Below are positions 1 to 5,047 of a DNA stretch of 5,047 nucleotides, one piece after another. Under the pieces are notes generated by a model, which had not been told where the DNA came from, did no database searches, and saw only the letters and a list, made by a program, of their open reading frames with translations. The first letter of the stretch is position 1. The number at the start of each line of letters is the position of its first letter. The position numbers and the translations under genes are program-made. Source of the DNA: Actinomycetes bacterium (GTDB taxonomy: Bacteria; Actinomycetota; Actinomycetes; Streptosporangiales; Streptosporangiaceae); NCBI GenBank assembly GCA_023425615.1, contig JAFACJ010001081.1, positions 1 to 5,047 of the forward strand. Direction: 5' to 3'.

Positions 1-858
1 CTGGTCACGGCAGAGATCTACTACGCCGACGGCGAGGCTGAGTCGCCGGTGCAATGTGATCAAGCTCGTGACGGTGTCGGTGGGCAGGTCGAGCGGTTCG
101 TACGTCAGCGCGTCGTAATCGGAACGCCAGTCGATCGCGGCTCTGTCACTGCCCGCAGTGATGCGGATCGCGAACACCTTCGTACCGACGACCACCGCAC
201 GCGCTTCGTCACGCTTATCGATGAACTCTTGCAGGAGATGTGCGGTGCGTCCCAGGGCCGGGTCCAGCAGGTCAGAGATCGCTACGGGTGAGGTGTAGAT
301 GATGCCGAGCTCGCCCTGATCGGCGTGCCAGACACCCGATAGGGGTTTGAACGCCACCGGTTTGCCGAGAGACTTCGCCCAGGCGTGCGCCGCCACGGGG
401 TCATTGCTGACGGTCGTCTTGGGCACGTTCAGACCGACCGACTTCGCGGTGGCGAGCTGGAGGGGCTTGTACTCGGCCGCCGCTGCTGCGGCAGGATCGT
501 TGACCCACAAGCATCCGCTCACGGCCAAGGCGTTCAGTACACCTCCGAACCCACGCCGGGCCTCTCCGTAGGCGAAGGTCAGTTCCGGCGACGACATGCG
601 GTCGTCCATCTTGAATTGAGTAGGCCGTCGCCGGTAGATCGCACCTACGTCGGCGAGGTGCAGGACATCGCCGGATGGGAGGACCAGACCACCTTCCCAC
701 CCCTTGTGGCCGAGCGTGGCGGAGATGCTGATGCGCTGAGGAAAATCGCTGGTCGCCAGCCGGACGACTGGAACACCTCGGAGAGCCAGCTCGGCCGCGA
801 CACGATCGGCGGTGCGATCGCGGTCCTCGGTGAGGATCGCCACTGTGCGCGCGCTCAT
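1..858 (-). CDS. tgmB: ATP-grasp ribosomal peptide maturase, SAV_5884 family (3' end beyond left edge)
   Basis: This is the first 286 residues of a graspetide-forming ligase. Such enzymes use ATP to phosphorylate Asp/Glu side chains of a precursor and let Ser, Thr or Lys side chains attack, giving side-chain esters or amides. I translated the minus strand from ATG at 858 and found no stop to the window edge. Residues 1-105 form the N-terminal domain, opening with a beta-strand (TVAILTEDRD) and the family-like GVPVVRLATSDFP (28-40). VNDP follows at 119-122. K131 (EYKPLQLATAKSVGLNVPKT) and K171 (VAFKPLSG) fit the two ATP-binding lysines, LLQEFIDK (208-215) fits the adenine hinge, and R220, R232 and DWRSDYDALTYEP (243-255) match the core. 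The last strand and metal-binding Glu/Asn residues are off the window. The start overlaps the precursor stop as TGATG, implying translational coupling. Family assignment is from remembered sequence patterns and is strong; the exact linkage made is inference. Confidence 0.93.
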   Translation of the reverse strand, partial: MSARTVAILTEDRDRTADRVAAELALRGVPVVRLATSDFPQRISISATLGHKGWEGGLVLPSGDVLHLADVGAIYRRRPTQFKMDDRMSSPELTFAYGEARRGFGGVLNALAVSGCLWVNDPAAAAAAEYKPLQLATAKSVGLNVPKTTVSNDPVAAHAWAKSLGKPVAFKPLSGVWHADQGELGIIYTSPVAISDLLDPALGRTAHLLQEFIDKRDEARAVVVGTKVFAIRITAGSDRAAIDWRSDYDALTYEPLDLPTDTVTSLITLHRRLSLAVGVVDLCRDQ

Positions 859-1133
859 CAGTCGGTGGACACCTCTTCGGCCGTGCTGCCGTCGTTGTTC
901 GTGGACACCTCGGAGGTGCCGCCTTCGTGCTTGCCGGCGCGCGGTTGCGGCACCTGCCGGAAGCGGAGTCCCCAGGGACGCCCTTCAGTGGCGGGTGTAC
1001 CGGGAGCCATGAGGAGATGCCCGAGGGGATCCATGGGGAACAGGTCGCCTATACGGAACAGCTCGCCGCGTGACTCGCCGTCCGGCGAACAGACGATCAG
1101 ATCCGGCCCGGCATCGTACGTGGTGATGTTCAT
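858..1133 (-). CDS. tgmA: Putative graspetide (ATP-grasp-modified RiPP) precursor peptide
   Basis: This 91-residue peptide is the likely substrate of the maturase encoded directly downstream. Residues 1-51 form an N-terminal region with SPDGE (16-20) and a hydrophobic stretch (FPMDPLGHLLMAP, 32-44). RPWGLRF (52-58) matches the aromatic/Leu/Arg leader motif that graspetide ligases recognise. A Gly/Lys/His linker (AGKHEGG, 66-72) precedes the predicted core, residues 73-91: TSEVSTNNDGSTAEEVSTD. That core has four Ser and four Thr as nucleophiles, three Glu and two Asp as possible acceptors, and no Cys or Lys, so ester links are expected rather than thioethers. The ATG at 1133 has a good Shine-Dalgarno sequence, and the stop shares one base with the tgmB start. 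The precursor role rests on position, the leader motif and core composition. The cleavage site and bonding pattern are inferred. A plain small hypothetical protein is the alternative. Confidence 0.88.
   Translation of the reverse strand: MNITTYDAGPDLIVCSPDGESRGELFRIGDLFPMDPLGHLLMAPGTPATEGRPWGLRFRQVPQPRAGKHEGGTSEVSTNNDGSTAEEVSTD
865..911 (-). repeat. 11-bp direct repeat encoding the doubled EVST motif of the precursor core
   Basis: GTGGACACCTC (plus-strand reading) occurs exactly at 865-875 and 901-911, 36 bases apart, which is twelve codons. On the coding strand each copy encodes the Glu-Val-Ser-Thr of tgmA, at residues 75-78 and 87-90. The in-frame spacing suggests the core arose by internal duplication, or that both arms are kept alike because the maturase uses them in the same way. 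The flanking codons have diverged. Confidence 0.8.
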
Positions 1134-1141
1134 GCTGCGTT

Positions 1142-1148
1142 CCCCCTC
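1142..1148 (-). promoter_or_regulatory. Ribosome binding site of tgmA
   Basis: GAGGGGG on the minus strand lies 8 bases before the ATG at 1133. It supports this start over an upstream ATG at 1197, which is in another reading frame. The downstream maturase has no comparably placed site of its own; the nearest purine run (AAGAGG) is about 14 bases before its ATG. Confidence 0.7.
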
Positions 1149-1220
1149 GTGAACGTGTCCTTGGCGTCGTAGTGGCCCGAAACAGACGATGCTTCATACC
1201 GGCTCGGACGATCTAGAAGG

Positions 1221-1236
1221 TTGCCGGTGTTTGCCG
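1221..1236. promoter_or_regulatory. Candidate operator: TTGCCG direct repeat with 10-bp period
   Basis: TTGCCG at 1221-1226 is repeated exactly at 1231-1236, so the copies face the same side of the helix. The second copy abuts the stop codon of the XRE regulator, at the upstream end of the 103-base gap before tgmA. A regulator binding site is an inference. I could not place a convincing -35/-10 promoter in this gap. A chance repeat remains quite possible at this length. Confidence 0.25.
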
Positions 1237-2097
1237 TTACTCAGGGCCATCGAGAGATTCCAAGGCCATGATGATGAGGCGTCTGGCGGCCCTGCCATGG
1301 ACGGCCAAGGAGAAAAGGAGTCCCCATTCCCGCTGATACATGGCGATTTCAGAAGGCTGGGTGATGGACAGAAAGCCCGAGACCAGTTCGACGGCGACCA
1401 GCCTGTCATCGAACATCGTGAACGCTTCGGACGGCCACAGCAGGGGGCGGGCCGCGTCCATCGGGACGATGCCGAGGACCACGGAAGGAAGACTCATCAC
1501 CTGTAGCAGGTGCCGGAGCTGTTCGCGATGAACGGCGACGGGCACAGCCCGGCAGTAGAGTACGGACTCTTCGACGACGAAGAGGAACCGGTGAACGCCT
1601 TCACGGAGGACCCGCTGCCGGTCGAGTCTCTCCGCGACCGCTTCCGCGACGTCATCGACGGCGACGTTCTGACTGTCACGGACTGAGCGGAGCGCCTCCA
1701 TGGTGTAGCCCTCGGTCATGAGTAGACCGGGGATGACTTTCGGCTGATAGACGCGCATGAGCGCCGTCTCCTCGAACCAGGACCGGACGGATCGTTGCGC
1801 GCCCGCCAGCCCTGCTCGGTTCAGTCGCTGGTAAGACGTCCACGTTCCGGCCGCGGAACGGTGCTCGGCGCGCAGTTCGGCCGCGCGCCGGGGAGGGACG
1901 GCGCAGATCTCCAGCCACACGTCCAGATCGGTGGAGGAGATCGCGCGCGCCCCGTGCTCGATGCGGGACACCTTCGATCCGTGCCAACCCGCCAGAGAGG
2001 CCAGCGCCCGCCCGGTCAGGCCCGATGCCTCACGGATTTCCCGGAGCTGATCGGCCAAGTGCCGGCGGGCGGCCTGCGCGCTGGATGAGGACGGCAT
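1237..2097 (-). CDS. XRE-family transcriptional regulator with C-terminal DUF5753 domain
   Basis: This is a 286-residue cytoplasmic DNA-binding protein. Residues 12-67 are a Cro/CI-type helix-turn-helix: LREIREASGLTGRALASLAG is the first part and WHGSKVSRIEHGAR (38-51) holds the recognition helix. From about residue 98 to 283 is the DUF5753 ligand- or partner-binding region, with its usual markers: SWFEETALMRVYQPKVIPGLL (106-126, allowing one residue either side), TEGYTMEAL, ERLDRQ (156-161), LFVVEESVL (172-180) and SEIAMYQREW (249-258). The length is normal for the family. The ATG at 2097 is the first available start; a stop lies 12 codons upstream in frame, and its Shine-Dalgarno is weak. 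It ends in TAA, less common in this kind of genome. The family, which includes WhiJ-like regulators and proteins named Scr1-family antitoxin-like, usually pairs with a small DUF397 gene. I see no intact one here. Lying directly upstream of tgmA, it may control that locus, which is inference. Confidence 0.93.
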   Translation of the reverse strand: MPSSSSAQAARRHLADQLREIREASGLTGRALASLAGWHGSKVSRIEHGARAISSTDLDVWLEICAVPPRRAAELRAEHRSAAGTWTSYQRLNRAGLAGAQRSVRSWFEETALMRVYQPKVIPGLLMTEGYTMEALRSVRDSQNVAVDDVAEAVAERLDRQRVLREGVHRFLFVVEESVLYCRAVPVAVHREQLRHLLQVMSLPSVVLGIVPMDAARPLLWPSEAFTMFDDRLVAVELVSGFLSITQPSEIAMYQREWGLLFSLAVHGRAARRLIIMALESLDGPE

Positions 2098-2133
2098 CTC
2101 GTAAGGATGCCCCCACGGGAAGTCGTGGAGGGA

Positions 2134-2892
2134 TCAATTCAGGACGGGCTCGTACTCCTGGTGGGGGATCGCCTTCGCCCAGGCCGCTTCCAGCGAAGTC
2201 GCGGTGGTGGAGACGGTCGCCGGATCGGAGGTGAAGGTGTCGCCCAAGTCGTTCCCGTCGGCCGTGAAGTTGTGCCATTTGATCGTGCGTTCGTCGAACA
2301 TCCAGTAGTCGTGGGCGGGGAGGAGAAGCCCCGTTGCCAGCCGCCTGGGCAGCCACCGGACGTCCTCACCTGCGGCGAGGTTCAGCCCGGCCGTCAGTTC
2401 CCACTCCCAGCGGACGTAATCGGTGAGCGGCTCGGAGACGACACGCAGCCGCCGGACGCGCACCCCACGGCCCACCGCTTCGGAGATCAGCTCCCGCCAC
2501 TGCATGGCCTGCGGGTGCTCCAGGGTGCCTGTCTTCTGCCAGTCCAAGAAGGCCGGGTCATCGAGGGAGTAGGAGTCCCTCATCTCCAGATGGACGAGAG
2601 AGCGCCTGGTCACGCTGACGAGGTTGGCGAACGAGGGAATTCCCGGACCGCGTCGTCCTCTCTCGAAAGTGCCGGCTGCCGCTTCGGCGAGAAGGGGGGC
2701 CATCCGGGGCGGATAGACGATCACCACCTCGTCCAGGCCGATCGGGCTGGCTTCGGCTATCTGCGCGAGCACCAAAGGGTCCGTCACCAGCTTGCCCTGG
2801 AGGTAGATCTCCCCTGTCTCCCGGTCCACATGAACCGATGGGCACTTCTCGACCGGCGAACGGGGATCTACTCCAACGAGCTCCAGCGCCAT
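2134..2892 (-). CDS. DUF6879 family protein with an N-terminal extension domain
   Basis: This 252-residue protein has no known biochemical role. Residues 80-248 match the DUF6879 pattern I recognise from actinomycetes: FANLVSVTRRSLVHLEMRDSY, DDPAFLDWQ (111-119), GRGVRVRRLRVVSEPLTDYV (141-160), AAGEDVRWLPRR (173-184), LLLPAHDYWMFDER (189-202) and AIPHQEYEP near the end. Residues 17-72 (CPSVHVDRETGEIYLQGKLV and onward) resemble a short protein that, as I recall, is often a separate gene before DUF6879, so a fusion is likely. The open frame extends upstream to 3177, but I chose ATG 2892 because a GGAGG site precedes it and the upstream part reads as a degraded neighbour. The stop is 36 bases before the XRE gene, consistent with one transcript. 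DUF6879 genes commonly accompany XRE/DUF5753 regulators, which suggests a shared regulatory or toxin-antitoxin-like function. No signal peptide or membrane segment is seen. Confidence 0.85.
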   Translation of the reverse strand: MALELVGVDPRSPVEKCPSVHVDRETGEIYLQGKLVTDPLVLAQIAEASPIGLDEVVIVYPPRMAPLLAEAAAGTFERGRRGPGIPSFANLVSVTRRSLVHLEMRDSYSLDDPAFLDWQKTGTLEHPQAMQWRELISEAVGRGVRVRRLRVVSEPLTDYVRWEWELTAGLNLAAGEDVRWLPRRLATGLLLPAHDYWMFDERTIKWHNFTADGNDLGDTFTSDPATVSTTATSLEAAWAKAIPHQEYEPVLN

Positions 2893-3139
2893 ACGTCCTC
2901 CGCTTCTCTTCCCGCGTTGTCCTTGTTCCTCGAACAGCGGATCAGATCCGTGACCCTTCCACGAGCGTGCGATCGTCATCCGGCCAGTGCTCCGACTCTG
3001 ACGGGAGGGGCTGCAGGGGGCCAGAGATTTGCCAAGCTTTGCCGCTCGCCGGTTGCGGGAGTACGCCGAGATCCACGCGCCTCGTGCCCCTCGCGCCGAG
3101 TGCCCGGGGATCAGGACTTTCATCGGGCAACTCTCAGGC
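2893..3139. other. Stretch without a recognisable gene
   Basis: This is roughly 250 bases between the intact DUF6879 start and the broken DUF6879 copy. All minus-strand frames were read. The translations (for instance from ATG 3120 or ATG 3130) are compositionally poor and match nothing I know. The DUF6879 promoter probably lies here, but I could not place it. It may be decayed coding sequence. Confidence 0.4.
2897..2901 (-). promoter_or_regulatory. Ribosome binding site deciding the start of the DUF6879 gene
   Basis: GGAGG on the minus strand ends 4 bases before the ATG at 2892, within a purine-rich run. It is the main reason for placing the start here and not at the more distal ATG codons at 2979, 3120 or 3177 in the same frame. 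Confidence 0.7.
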
Positions 3140-3290
3140 GGGTGATCGTATATCCGGAAGTCGGCGTGCGGCAGCATGATCCCGAGGGCTGCCGTCTGGG
3201 CAGCCGCTTCACCTCTTCTCCCGTCGCGACGTTTTCACCGGTCACGGGATGCCTGTAGCGGATGAACTCCGACACCGGCTGCCGCCATCG
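3140..3290 (-). pseudogene. Frameshifted remnant of a second DUF6879 gene
   Basis: Read on the minus strand from about 3290, the translation contains RQPVSEFIRYRHPVTGENV and ATGEEVKRLPRRQPSG. These align to residues 152-188 of the intact neighbour (SEPLTDYV, LNLAAGEDVRWLPRRLATG). At about 3178-3185, in a GGG run, the homology passes into another frame as IMLPHADFRIYDH, matching LLLPAHDYWMFDE. The shift therefore equals one missing base. Only about 50 of the usual 170 or so DUF6879 residues remain, and both ends are lost. The copy is clearly divergent from the intact gene at DNA level, so it is an old paralogue and not a recent tandem duplication. A sequencing error could explain the frameshift but not the missing ends. 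Confidence 0.65.
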
Positions 3291-3321
3291 ATCTGGCCGG
3301 GTGGCCCGCCTGCCAGTCGGC

Positions 3322-3652
3322 GAACCCTTCATTTGGCCCGTAGCGGTCACGTACCTCAAGGAGTTCAACGAGGCGAATTCCCTGCTGGGCGAAGCGGCTG
3401 AGTCGGTCAGCCAACGGTCACCTTCTCTTCCAGGCGCAATACCTGGGCAGGCAGATCCAAGCCGCGCTGGCGGCCAAGGCCGTCCCGTTCGCCGCCGACC
3501 GTATGCACGAGCTCGCCCGCTCTCTCCCGTTCGTCTCCTCGGAGAAGGTCAATGCCAGGGCACGCGAGGTGTTGAAGGCATCCGCCAAGTGGCGATCGGC
3601 CCCGGAGATGTCCCACGCACGTGACCATCTCCGGTCCATGCTCGCCACCTAG
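3322..3652 (+). pseudogene. Frameshifted, 5'-truncated plus-strand gene of unknown function
   Basis: This is the only plus-strand coding signal in the window. One frame reads VTYLKEFNEANSLLGEAAES up to about base 3412. Between about 3412 and 3430 the coding signal moves to the next frame and continues as GHLLFQAQYLGRQIQAALAA, then KAVPFAADRMHELARSLPF, VSSEKVNARAREVLKASAKW and HARDHLRSMLAT, stopping at TAG 3650-3652. Third codon positions are mostly G or C in both pieces, as in real genes here. The product would be largely alpha-helical, roughly 110 residues. I do not recognise the family. The only upstream ATG (3262) would run through the antisense of the DUF6879 remnant, so the natural start has probably been lost. 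An internal ATG at 3503 could give a 49-residue product, with no evidence that it does. Confidence 0.55.
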
Positions 3653-3730
3653 TCCGCCCCCGACCACGGCATCCGCGACCGCTGACGGCCGAAGGCACGG
3701 CCGCGCTCACCTCTTGGCGCGTCTCTCCCA

Positions 3731-4573
3731 TCACTCCGACGGGCATGTCGTCTTCGGCGGGCGGCCACCGGCCTGCCGTAGGCGATGCCCATGCCATTGG
3801 CGGGTGGCTTCTCTCATCGCGGTCGGCCACGCGGCGGCGTCGCCTCCTCGGGCCGCTGCCTCTTCCCAGCGCCGCAGGTTCCGGGCGGCGAAGGCGTCGA
3901 GCGCGTGTGGTGGCGCGGTCCGCCAAGCGGGGAACTGCGCGGCCCATTCCTCGGCCTGGGCGGCGGTGTGTCCGTGGCCGATCAGACGGGGAAGGACGAG
4001 GGCGATCTCGACCCAGGCCGCTCCGCGCGAGACCCATGCCCAGTCCGTGAGGACGGCTCGACCGCTCTCGCACAGGAGGAGGTTGGCCGGGTTGAGGTCG
4101 GTGTGCAGGAGCGAGCCGCCGGACATCGCCTCCGCCAGTTCATGACCGTCACCCGCCCAGGTGCGGGCTACGGACCCGGTGACGACATCAGGACAAGGAA
4201 GATCGGCGAGCTCGTGGAGCAGCCGTGTCAGGGAGTCCAACGACGCGCTGCCAGGCGCGTAGACCTCGTGCCGTCCGGCGACGTGCTCGAAGCCGAGCAG
4301 CAGCCAGCCTTCAGCTTCGATCTGCCACAGGAGCGGTGCGGCCAAGTGCTTCATGTACGGGTTGACGGCGGCCTCATTACGCAGCCCCTTCGCGTACTGA
4401 CCGTCCGCCGGAGCGGCTTTGACGAAGAAAAGGCCACTCTCAGTGGACAAAGCCGAGGTGAGGGCCGACCGCGCCCCGTACCGCGTCGGTGACTCCTCCA
4501 GCACTCGCCCGGTGCGCTCGCACACGGCCGCTCGCAGGGCGGCGGGAAGGTCGCGGTACGCGGTTCGAGGCAC
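3731..4573 (-). CDS. Phosphotransferase of the aminoglycoside phosphotransferase (APH) kinase fold
   Basis: This is a 280-residue cytoplasmic kinase-like enzyme; the substrate cannot be told from sequence. GLFFVKAAP (47-55) carries the ATP-binding lysine K52, and RNEAAV (65-70) the partner glutamate. LLLGFEHVAGRH (91-102) is the hinge. SLLHTDLNPANLLL (154-167) is the catalytic loop with H157, D159 and N164, and VLTDWAW (174-180) is the metal-binding segment with D177. All key residues are present, so it should be active. I chose GTG 4573 because AGGAG lies 5 bases upstream; an ATG at 4615 would add 14 residues (MSEDPNENRTPGAV) but has no visible ribosome site. It lies 79 bases downstream of a related kinase gene, probably in the same operon. 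The C-terminus after about residue 260 is basic and unconserved in appearance. Family membership alone does not imply antibiotic resistance. Confidence 0.88.
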   Translation of the reverse strand: MPRTAYRDLPAALRAAVCERTGRVLEESPTRYGARSALTSALSTESGLFFVKAAPADGQYAKGLRNEAAVNPYMKHLAAPLLWQIEAEGWLLLGFEHVAGRHEVYAPGSASLDSLTRLLHELADLPCPDVVTGSVARTWAGDGHELAEAMSGGSLLHTDLNPANLLLCESGRAVLTDWAWVSRGAAWVEIALVLPRLIGHGHTAAQAEEWAAQFPAWRTAPPHALDAFAARNLRRWEEAAARGGDAAAWPTAMREATRQWHGHRLRQAGGRPPKTTCPSE

Positions 4574-4578
4574 GACGG

Positions 4579-4583
4579 CTCCT
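4579..4583 (-). promoter_or_regulatory. Ribosome binding site supporting the GTG start of the APH-fold gene
   Basis: AGGAG on the minus strand lies 5 bases before GTG 4573, ideal spacing for an actinomycete start. The competing ATG at 4615 is preceded by GGTCGGGCCGTCGCCG, which has no purine-rich match at a suitable distance. Confidence 0.5.
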
Positions 4584-4652
4584 GGAGTTCGGTTCTCGTT
4601 GGGATCCTCGGACATCGGCGACGGCCCGACCTTGTGACCTCGGCTTCGCCGC

Positions 4653-5047
4653 TCACCAGCGGACGCCGCGGTGTTCCGCCCAGGCTTCGGCGGCGGCGAG
4701 CATGGTCTTGAGCCAGGTTTCGTCTGGTCTGCGGGTGACGAAGTGGGCGTGCTGGCGGACGGTCGCGGAGACGAAGACATCGATGGCACGGGGATCGGTG
4801 TCCCTCCAGGCCGCGCAGCCTTTGACCCACTTCTCGGCCTCCGCGGGGGAGTGCCCGGCGGAGAGGAGTTCCAGAAGAAGCATGCCGGGGTCGATGAACG
4901 CCGCACCGACAGTCGGCCACGACCAGTCCACCACCCGCATCTGCCCGCCGCCGATGAGGAAGTTGCCGGGATTGATGTCGGTGTAGAGGAGCGTTGTGCC
5001 TTTCAGAAGCTCACGTTCGGCGTCGTCGGCTGTGAATCGGTCCCAAC
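4653..5047 (-). CDS. APH-fold phosphotransferase, C-terminal part (5' end beyond right edge)
   Basis: The last 130 residues of a second kinase-fold gene are present, open to the window edge. The fragment begins WDRFTADDAERELLKG. It has the catalytic loop TTLLYTDINPGNFLI (with D23 and N28 of the visible part) and the metal-binding segment MRVVDWSWP (D40). Its C-terminal helices (AGHSPAEAEKWVKGCAAWRD, DPRAIDVFVSATVRQHAHFV) match the order and spacing of the neighbouring kinase (GHTAAQAEEWAAQFPAWR, ALDAFAARNLRRWEEA), so the two are paralogues. The usual His of the catalytic loop (HTD) is Tyr here (YTD), a substitution tolerated in some members; the catalytic Asp is kept. The nucleotide-binding N-lobe is off the window. 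The stop lies 79 bases before the GTG start of the next gene. Substrate unknown. Confidence 0.85.
   Translation of the reverse strand, partial: WDRFTADDAERELLKGTTLLYTDINPGNFLIGGGQMRVVDWSWPTVGAAFIDPGMLLLELLSAGHSPAEAEKWVKGCAAWRDTDPRAIDVFVSATVRQHAHFVTRRPDETWLKTMLAAAEAWAEHRGVRW

Noticed and set aside
385..1152. A 255-codon plus-strand open frame
   Set aside because: It is antisense to tgmB and tgmA, both of which show clear family motifs. Its product looks like none I know.
1134..1236. A -35/-10 promoter for tgmA
   Set aside because: I read the minus strand for TTGAC-like and TANNNT-like elements at 16-19 base spacing and found only partial matches (TATGAA, TAGATC) without a partner.
3010..3095. 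Minus-strand GAWISAYSRN, resembling the W-x-x-S-Y-S opening of DUF397 proteins
   Set aside because: Only a few residues match and neither this frame nor its neighbours continue with the later DUF397 segments (CVEVA, VAVRDSK). Too short to claim a remnant.
2107..3258. A 383-codon plus-strand open frame
   Set aside because: It lies antisense to the well-supported DUF6879 gene and the pseudogene; its translation is rich in Arg, Gly and Pro with no family signature. Long antisense frames are common in high-GC coding DNA.
3407..3667. Minus-strand frames opposite the plus-strand remnant
   Set aside because: Their translations lack recognisable motifs, while the plus-strand reading has natural-looking helical protein sequence and high third-position GC.
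3686..3703. Hairpin CGGCCG-AAGGCA-CGGCCG in the gap between convergent genes, considered as a terminator
   Set aside because: The stem is only 6 bp, each arm is itself a palindrome common in GC-rich DNA, and no T-run follows on either strand. The position is right but the structure is too weak to call.

Overview
The window is high-GC DNA with strong G/C preference at third codon positions. Its gene families (XRE/DUF5753 regulators, DUF6879 proteins, SAV_5884-type ATP-grasp peptide maturases) are typical of Streptomyces and close actinomycete relatives. All intact genes lie on the minus strand. This looks like a variable accessory region, because broken gene remnants sit between the intact genes.

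From the left edge: bases 1-1133 hold a two-gene RiPP module of the graspetide type. tgmA (858-1133) encodes a 91-residue precursor peptide. It overlaps by one base the start of tgmB (858 to beyond base 1), an ATP-grasp ligase that would join core Ser/Thr side chains to Glu/Asp side chains. The predicted core ends the precursor and has two similar acidic/hydroxyl arms around an Asn-Asn-Asp-Gly-Ser turn. A methyltransferase that often completes such loci would lie left of the window and is not seen.

Bases 1237-2892 hold two co-oriented genes 36 bases apart: a 252-residue protein with a DUF6879 C-terminal region, then an XRE-family regulator with a C-terminal DUF5753 domain. The regulator lies just upstream of tgmA and is a reasonable candidate for local control. 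A TTGCCG direct repeat with a 10-bp period lies between them.

Bases 2893-3730 look like a rearrangement scar. They contain a frameshifted remnant of a second DUF6879 gene (minus strand) and a frameshifted remnant of an unrecognised plus-strand gene whose start appears lost.

Bases 3731-5047 hold two tandem minus-strand phosphotransferases of the aminoglycoside phosphotransferase (APH) kinase fold. The second is cut by the right edge. They are related but divergent. Nothing in the window ties them to resistance or to the RiPP locus.

The most interesting content is the graspetide precursor/maturase pair. The enzyme class is known, but this core sequence is one I do not recognise. No tRNA, rRNA, CRISPR, insertion sequence or integrase is visible.
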